A stretch of 56,600 bases of DNA. Source: Brevibacillus parabrevis. GTDB taxonomy: Bacteria > Bacillota > Bacilli > Brevibacillales > Brevibacillaceae. Within the stretch, counting starts at the first letter, position 1; each line of letters begins with the position of its first letter. Below the pieces are notes generated by a model, which saw nothing but the letters and a program-made list of their open reading frames with translations, did no database searches and was not told where the DNA came from. The stretch is taken from assembly GCF_003710905.1 (NCBI RefSeq), contig NZ_RHHV01000018.1, positions 1 to 56,600 on the forward strand, in the 5' to 3' direction. Positions 51,967-56,600 of this stretch are shown in pieces. The position numbers and the translations under genes are program-made.

Positions 51967-52562
51967 GTGAACGTACGCTGCGTACAGCAGAAATAGAGCG
52001 CAACACAAATGAGACGCAAATCGCCCTTTCCTTTGGGGTGGATGGTTCCGGGGAAAGCAGTCAGGCTTCAGGCGTACCCTTTTTGGATCACATGCTTGAC
52101 TTGTTCACGCGTCACGGGCATTTCGATCTGGCGGTAAAAGCAAAAGGGGATATCGAGATCGACTATCACCACACGGTGGAGGATATCGGCATTTGTCTCG
52201 GACATTGTATCCGCGAGGCGTTGGGGGACAAAAAAGGAATCAAACGGTACGGCAACGCTTTTGTTCCGATGGATGACGCGCTGGCCCAAGTGGTGATCGA
52301 CATTAGCAATCGGCCGCATCTGGAGTATCGGGCTGCCTATCCGACGAACATGGTTGGGCAATTTCCGACTGAGCTTGTGCACGAGTTTTTATGGAAGCTG
52401 GCGCTTGAAGCGCGGATCAACTTGCACGTGATTTTGCATTACGGCCACAATACGCACCATATGATCGAAGCCATTTTCAAAGCGCTCGGCCGCGCTCTGG
52501 ACGAAGCGACGACGATTGATCCGCGTGTCAAAGGGGTCCCGTCTACCAAAGGGGTTTTGTAG
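51963..52562 (+). CDS. hisB: Imidazoleglycerol-phosphate dehydratase
   Basis: 199 residues. Dehydrates imidazole glycerol phosphate to imidazole acetol phosphate. Metal-binding motifs FLDHMLDLFTRHG, DYHHTVEDIGI and HNTHHMIEAIFKA are all present. Starts in ATGA overlap with hisD; single-function form without HisN phosphatase. Confidence 0.97.
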   Translation: MSERTLRTAEIERNTNETQIALSFGVDGSGESSQASGVPFLDHMLDLFTRHGHFDLAVKAKGDIEIDYHHTVEDIGICLGHCIREALGDKKGIKRYGNAFVPMDDALAQVVIDISNRPHLEYRAAYPTNMVGQFPTELVHEFLWKLALEARINLHVILHYGHNTHHMIEAIFKALGRALDEATTIDPRVKGVPSTKGVL

Positions 52563-52563
52563 C

Positions 52564-53178
52564 ATGATTGGCATCATCGACTATGGCATGGGCAACTTGT
52601 ACAGCTTGAGCAAGGCTCTGGAGCGGCTCGGTTATTCGTACGAATTTGTGTCCGCCCCTGAGCGGTTGCAGGAGTATAGCGGGTTGATTTTGCCCGGAGT
52701 AGGGGCTTTTGGCGACGCTATTGCGAACATCAGAGAGCTGGGGCTGGATCAAGCCATCCGTTCGTACGCGGCTACAAACAGGCCGATTTTGGGCATCTGT
52801 CTGGGGATGCAGCTCTTGTTCGACAAAAGCGAGGAGCATGGGGAAAATACCGGGCTTGGCTTGATTGGCGGAGAAGCAGTCCGCTTCCAAGGGGATTACA
52901 AGGTGCCGCACATGGGCTGGAATCAGTTGCGTCTGCACCGCGAGCATCCGCTTTTGGCGGGAGTTGCAGAAGGCGATTATGTCTACTTTGTCCACTCTTA
53001 TCATGTGAAGTGCAAACCAGAGGCGCTGCTTTCGACGAGCGACTACTATCAGGATGTGACAGCGATTGTGGCGCAGGGCGAAGTGTACGGGATGCAGTTC
53101 CACCCGGAAAAAAGCGGCGAGACCGGAATGCGGCTGCTGCGCAATTTTGCCGTTCAATGCGAGGGGGTTTTGGCGTGA
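52564..53178 (+). CDS. hisH: Imidazole glycerol phosphate synthase, glutaminase subunit
   Basis: 204 residues, class-I amidotransferase. Nucleophile Cys in LGICLGMQLLFD; His/Glu in GMQFHPEKSGE. It supplies ammonia to HisF. Starts 1 bp after hisB and overlaps hisA (GTGA). Confidence 0.97.
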   Translation: MIGIIDYGMGNLYSLSKALERLGYSYEFVSAPERLQEYSGLILPGVGAFGDAIANIRELGLDQAIRSYAATNRPILGICLGMQLLFDKSEEHGENTGLGLIGGEAVRFQGDYKVPHMGWNQLRLHREHPLLAGVAEGDYVYFVHSYHVKCKPEALLSTSDYYQDVTAIVAQGEVYGMQFHPEKSGETGMRLLRNFAVQCEGVLA

Positions 53179-53924
53179 GTTTTATCATTTATCCAGCTAT
53201 TGATATTCGCGGTGGAAAATGCGTGCGGTTGTTTCAAGGAGATTATGCAAAGGAAACGGTGTACGCCGATTCTCCGCTTGCCATGGCAAAGCGTTGGGTG
53301 GAACAGGGAGCATCCTGGGTACATCTCGTTGATCTGGACGGCGCCAAGGAAGGGAAGCCGGTCAACGTTGCGATCATCAAGGAAATTGCCCGCACGATTT
53401 CCGTACCTGTGCAAGTCGGCGGCGGCATCCGCACGGAAGAGCAGATCAAGGACTACCTTGAAGCAGGTGTGGCGAGGGTGATCGTCGGTACGGCGGCGAT
53501 TGAAGACGAGCCTTTTACCAAGCGGATTTTGCAAGCTTATGGCGACCAAATCGCCATCGGGCTGGACTGCCGCAACGGCATGGTGGCGACGCGGGGGTGG
53601 CTGGAGACGACTGACGTGTCAGCGACTGAGCTGGCCAAGCGGCTCGTCACGCATGGCGCGGAAACGTTCATTTATACAGATATCGTCCGTGACGGTACGA
53701 TGACAGGGCCGAATGTCGCGGAAATTGCTGCACTTGCGCAAGCGACAGGCAAGTCGGTGATCGCATCGGGAGGAGTAAGCCAGCTTGACGATCTTCTGGT
53801 GTTGGCCCAGCACGCAGCCGACGGCGTTTCCGGGGCGATTGTCGGAAAAGCGCTCTACACGGACGCTTTTACATTGGAAGAAGCGCTTGGTCGGATGGAG
53901 GGACGTGAAAGCAATGTTGGCTAA
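53175..53924 (+). CDS. hisA: ProFAR isomerase
   Basis: 249 residues, TIM barrel. Catalytic Asp in PAIDIRGGKCVRL and the second Asp in YTDIVRDGTMTGPN. It isomerises the ProFAR ribose. GTG 53175 is used (GTGA overlap with hisH); this matches the family N-terminus. Confidence 0.97.
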   Translation: MSFIIYPAIDIRGGKCVRLFQGDYAKETVYADSPLAMAKRWVEQGASWVHLVDLDGAKEGKPVNVAIIKEIARTISVPVQVGGGIRTEEQIKDYLEAGVARVIVGTAAIEDEPFTKRILQAYGDQIAIGLDCRNGMVATRGWLETTDVSATELAKRLVTHGAETFIYTDIVRDGTMTGPNVAEIAALAQATGKSVIASGGVSQLDDLLVLAQHAADGVSGAIVGKALYTDAFTLEEALGRMEGRESNVG

Positions 53925-54672
53925 ACGAATCATCCCTTGTCTCGACGTAAAAGACGGTCGTGTCGTAAAAGGGGTTCAGTTTGTAGGGCTGCGCGACGCC
54001 GGAGATCCGGTCGAACTGGCGAAAAAATACAGCGAGGAGCGGGCGGACGAGCTTGTTTTTCTCGATATTTCCGCTTCCCACGAAGGGCGCAAGACAATGG
54101 TGGACGTCATCGAGCGGACGGCAGCGAATATTACGATTCCTTTTACCGTTGGCGGCGGGATCAACAGCGTGGAGGACATGAAGCGGATTTTGCGGGCGGG
54201 TGCGGATAAAATCTCGTTGAATACGGCTGCGGTGTTTCGACCGGAGCTGGTTCGCGAAGGGGCGAGTGTGTTCGGCTCCCAGTGCATCGTGGTTGCGATC
54301 GACGCCAGAGCGGTGGGAGAAGGGCGCTGGGACGTGTATACGCACGGCGGGCGCAATTCTGCGGGAAAAGATGTCATCAGCTGGGCGCAGGAAGCAGAAG
54401 CGTTGGGAGCTGGCGAAATTCTTTTGACCAGCATGGATGATGATGGCGAGAAGAAAGGCTTTGGGATTGAATTGACCAAGCAAGTGTCGGAAGCGGTAAA
54501 CATTCCGGTGATTGCCTCTGGGGGAGCGGGAACGAAGGAACATTTTTACGATGTGCTGACAGCGGGGAAGGCCGATGCTGCTTTGGCAGCTTCGATTTTT
54601 CACTATGATGAGACATCGATTCAATCGGTGAAAGAGTATCTCCAGACAAAAGGAGTTGTCGTGCGGCCATGA
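53914..54672 (+). CDS. hisF: Imidazole glycerol phosphate synthase, cyclase subunit
   Basis: 252 residues, TIM barrel. Active-site Asp in IIPCLDVKDGRVVKG and in LTSMDDDGEKKGF. It forms IGP and AICAR using ammonia from HisH. ATG 53914 overlaps hisA by 11 bp; overlaps hisI by 4 bp. Confidence 0.97.
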   Translation: MLAKRIIPCLDVKDGRVVKGVQFVGLRDAGDPVELAKKYSEERADELVFLDISASHEGRKTMVDVIERTAANITIPFTVGGGINSVEDMKRILRAGADKISLNTAAVFRPELVREGASVFGSQCIVVAIDARAVGEGRWDVYTHGGRNSAGKDVISWAQEAEALGAGEILLTSMDDDGEKKGFGIELTKQVSEAVNIPVIASGGAGTKEHFYDVLTAGKADAALAASIFHYDETSIQSVKEYLQTKGVVVRP

Positions 54673-55319
54673 CAGTAGAACTTGCACTTGCAGCGCAGAA
54701 GTTGCGGTTTGACGAAAACGGATTGATTCCTGTCATTGTTCAAGATGCACAGAGCAAGGCTGTTTTGACGCTTGCCTATATGAATGAGGAGTCGTTTTTG
54801 CGGTCGGTGGAGACGAAAGAAACGTGGTTTTGGAGCCGATCCAGGCAAGAGCTGTGGCATAAGGGAGCGACGTCGGGAAATACCCAGCGGATTGTTTCCA
54901 TGCAGGTGGATTGCGACAGCGACGCGCTCGTCGTGCAAGTAGTGCCGAATGGTCCGGCTTGTCATACCGGGGCCTACAGCTGTTTTTCCGGAGAGCTTTT
55001 GGCAGGGGAAAAGGAGCTTGAAAAGGGAGAAGCAGGCGAGCGGTTTGCGATTCTGGGCGAATTGGAGGAATTGATCGCGAAGCGTGAAGCGGAGCGGCCG
55101 GAAGGTTCGTATACGACTTACTTGTTTGAAAAAGGCGTCGACAAAATCTTGAAAAAGGTAGGGGAAGAGGCAGCGGAGGTCATTATTGCGGCCAAAAATC
55201 GCAGCCACGAGGAATTGCGCTACGAAGCTTCCGACCTGCTTTTTCACTTGCTTGTCTTGTTGCGGGAACAGAAGCTGCCTTTGGATGATGTGCTTGCTGA
55301 GTTGCGGGGCAGGCGTTAA
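54669..55319 (+). CDS. hisI: Bifunctional PR-AMP cyclohydrolase / PR-ATP pyrophosphatase
   Basis: 216 residues. The N-terminal HisI domain (1-115) has WFWSRSRQELWHKG, metal site DCDSDALVVQV and CHTG. The C-terminal HisE domain (about 120-216) has EEAAEVIIAAKN. It carries out steps 2 and 3. Last gene of the his operon; hisC and hisN are not included. Confidence 0.97.
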   Translation: MTVELALAAQKLRFDENGLIPVIVQDAQSKAVLTLAYMNEESFLRSVETKETWFWSRSRQELWHKGATSGNTQRIVSMQVDCDSDALVVQVVPNGPACHTGAYSCFSGELLAGEKELEKGEAGERFAILGELEELIAKREAERPEGSYTTYLFEKGVDKILKKVGEEAAEVIIAAKNRSHEELRYEASDLLFHLLVLLREQKLPLDDVLAELRGRR

Positions 55320-55353
55320 GCGTTCCAGGCGCTCATCTGAGTTTGTTTGGAAG

Positions 55354-55382
55354 CCACTCTATGTACGGTAGGGTGGTTTTTT
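55354..55382 (+). terminator. Terminator after the his operon
   Basis: CCACTCTA (55354-55361) pairs with TAGGGTGG (55369-55376, one G-T), then T6. Confidence 0.9.
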
Positions 55383-55497
55383 GTTATGATTCCAATATCT
55401 GACTTTCGAAAGGTGTGATGTCTTATGAAGACAACAAGCGTCAAGCATGAACGACTTGGTAACGAAAACAATCACCGATTGAAAGGCAGGGAACGAT

Positions 55498-56065
55498 TTG
55501 ATCAAAGGAAATGTAGTGGAACTGCGCCCGGTAGCGGCGGAGGATATGGAGAGAATGTATCTGTGGCGCAATGACGAAGAGGCAGCAACATTGGCCGCCG
55601 GAACGTCTATGGCGGTGTATAGCAATGTCTCGCTTGATACGCTGCGGGTTTTGTATGAGGAAAGCGTAAAGACGTCTCGTTTGGATGATAAATGGAATCG
55701 GTTCGCTTTTTCGATTTACACGCTTGAAGGTGTTCACATTGGCAATTGTGACTATCGCAATGTCAATCCGGTCACGCGGACAGCGACGATTGGCATCGCG
55801 ATTTTGGCAAAAGAGTATTGGAGCAAAGGGTACGGGGTACGGGACAGATACGTTGAAGACTTTGCTTCGCTTTCTGTTTTTGCGGTTGAATCTGAATCGT
55901 GTGCAACTCGATACGTGGAGCGGCAATACCCGGGCGATTCGCGCTTATGAGAAATGCGGGTTTGTTGTTGAAGGACGGCTTCGCCAGAACGAGTACGTGA
56001 ATGGGCAGTATTACGATACGATTATGATGGGAATTTTACGCGAAGAGTTCGCTTTGAGCCATTAG
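55498..56065 (+). pseudogene. GNAT acetyltransferase gene broken by a 7-bp tandem duplication
   Basis: The first frame (TTG 55498) gives a RimJ/RimL-type GNAT start (VVELRPVAAEDMERMYLWRN) up to LAKEYWSKGYG, then leaves the family. A second frame continues from about 55844 with TDTLKTLLRFLF, LDTWSGNTRAIRAYEKCGF and ends at 56065. The switch lies exactly on GGTACGG (55829-55835) repeated at 55836-55842. Removing one copy restores KGYGTDTLKTLL and a full ~186-residue protein. The shifted frame stops at 55950. Expected fold: acetyl-CoA-dependent N-acetylation of a protein or small amine. Confidence 0.9.
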
Positions 56066-56073
56066 GTGCAAAG

Positions 56074-56114
56074 GAGCTGTTAGCCGCTGTATGTAGCGGA
56101 AACAGCTCTTTTTT
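56074..56114 (+). terminator. Terminator after the GNAT pseudogene
   Basis: GAGCTGTT (56074-56081) pairs with AACAGCTC (56101-56108), with inner CCGCT/AGCGG, then T6. Confidence 0.92.
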
Positions 56115-56193
56115 GTTTGGAGAATGCAGCCATCAGAAAGGCTCTATTGCGGGCATAGATTGCACAGGAAGAAAAAAACTTTGAAATTTACTA

Positions 56194-56350
56194 TTGATTT
56201 CATTTTTTATATGTGATAGATTATTCCTTGTCGCCAAGAACGACGACAGAAAACGAGAAAAGATAACAACTTTCGATAAAAAAGTTCTTGACTCGCAAAT
56301 GACGAACGTGATAAGATGTAAAACGTTCGACAAAAAATGCTCTTTGAAAA
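56194..56350 (+). promoter_or_regulatory. rRNA operon promoters and boxA
   Basis: P1: TTGATT (56194-56199), 17 nt, TAGATT (56217-56222). P2: TTGACT (56288-56293), 18 nt, TAAGAT (56312-56317). A boxA-like antitermination element TGCTCTTTGAAAA lies at 56338-56350, as in Bacillus rRNA leaders. No gene between 56115 and the 16S start. Confidence 0.75.
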
Positions 56351-56415
56351 CTGAACAGCGAAAGCGTTGATGAGTCTATCATTAATGATTTGCCAGCTTT
56401 GAACCAGTAACAAAC

Positions 56416-56600
56416 TTTATTGGAGAGTTTGATCCTGGCTCAGGACGAACGCTGGCGGCGTGCCTAATACATGCAAGTCGAGCGAGGGTTTTCGGACCCT
56501 AGCGGCGGACGGGTGAGTAACACGTAGGCAACCTGCCTCTCAGACCGGGATAACATAGGGAAACTTATGCTAATACCGGATAGGTTTTTGGATTGCATGA
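56416..56600 (+). rRNA. 16S ribosomal RNA, 5' end only
   Basis: The sequence shows TTTATTGGAGAGTTTGATCC at the 5' end, then GGCTCAGGACGAACGCTGGC and GACGGGTGAGTAACACGTAG, all universal 16S landmarks. The variable stretch GCGAGGGTTTTCGGACCC agrees with Brevibacillus as I recall it. The 5' end is set by the conserved leader; the gene runs off the window. Confidence 0.96.

Noticed and set aside
55424..55570. Small ORF of 48 codons overlapping the start of the GNAT gene
   Set aside because: It has a fair ribosome site, but the sequence after 55498 is the GNAT gene read in another frame, and no family is recognisable.

Overview
The window is chromosomal DNA of a Brevibacillus-type member of the Bacillales. 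The first ~185 bases of a 16S rRNA gene at the right end match my recollection of Brevibacillus 16S. Gene order also follows the Bacillus subtilis blocks hpf-secA-prfB, cccB-ftsEX-ctpB-minJ, uvrBA-yvlD-hprK and hisZGDBHAFI. Almost all genes run on the + strand, the same way as the rRNA operon.

Left part (1-14.5 kb). The window opens inside a gene for a surface-type protein built of 93-residue tandem repeats. Next come a flagellar stator pair (motA/motB-like), an amino-acid ABC transporter without its ATPase, and a cold-shock protein. A minus-strand HD-GYP protein is followed by the hibernation factor hpf with a sigma-H-like promoter. Then come secA (without the usual C-terminal zinc motif), an unassigned ORF, prfB with its programmed +1 frameshift, a minus-strand two-PAS sensor kinase, a YciI-like protein and a cytochrome c-551-type lipoprotein.

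Arginine block (14.5-27.1 kb). argC-argB-argD, carA-carB-argF and argG-argH make up most of a glutamate-to-arginine pathway plus carbamoyl phosphate synthesis. Each transcription unit has ARG-box-like operators on its promoter, as expected for AhrC/ArgR control. argJ is missing from its usual place between argC and argB.

Envelope and division block (27.2-38.5 kb). An orphan GerAB-type permease and a minus-strand iron alcohol dehydrogenase precede ftsE-ftsX, an EnvC/PcsB-like M23 hydrolase, a Ctp-type S41 protease, a MinJ-like PDZ membrane protein, a secreted YcdB-like protein and a lone FlgD-like protein with three copies of its C-terminal module.

Repair and regulation block (38.6-48.6 kb). 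uvrB-uvrA sit behind a LexA box. They are followed by an HD hydrolase, a YvlD-like membrane protein, hprK and a hexapeptide acyltransferase. Between yvlD and hprK lies a visibly AT-richer minus-strand agrC-agrB-agrD cassette. Its AgrB keeps the catalytic His/Cys pair, but its AgrD-like peptide has no Cys or Ser where the autoinducer ring normally closes, and no response regulator is present. This is the most unusual system in the window.

Right end (48.6-56.6 kb). A compact hisZGDBHAFI operon with overlapping genes (no hisC) is followed by a GNAT acetyltransferase gene broken by a 7-bp tandem duplication, then the rRNA promoter region, boxA and the start of 16S rRNA.
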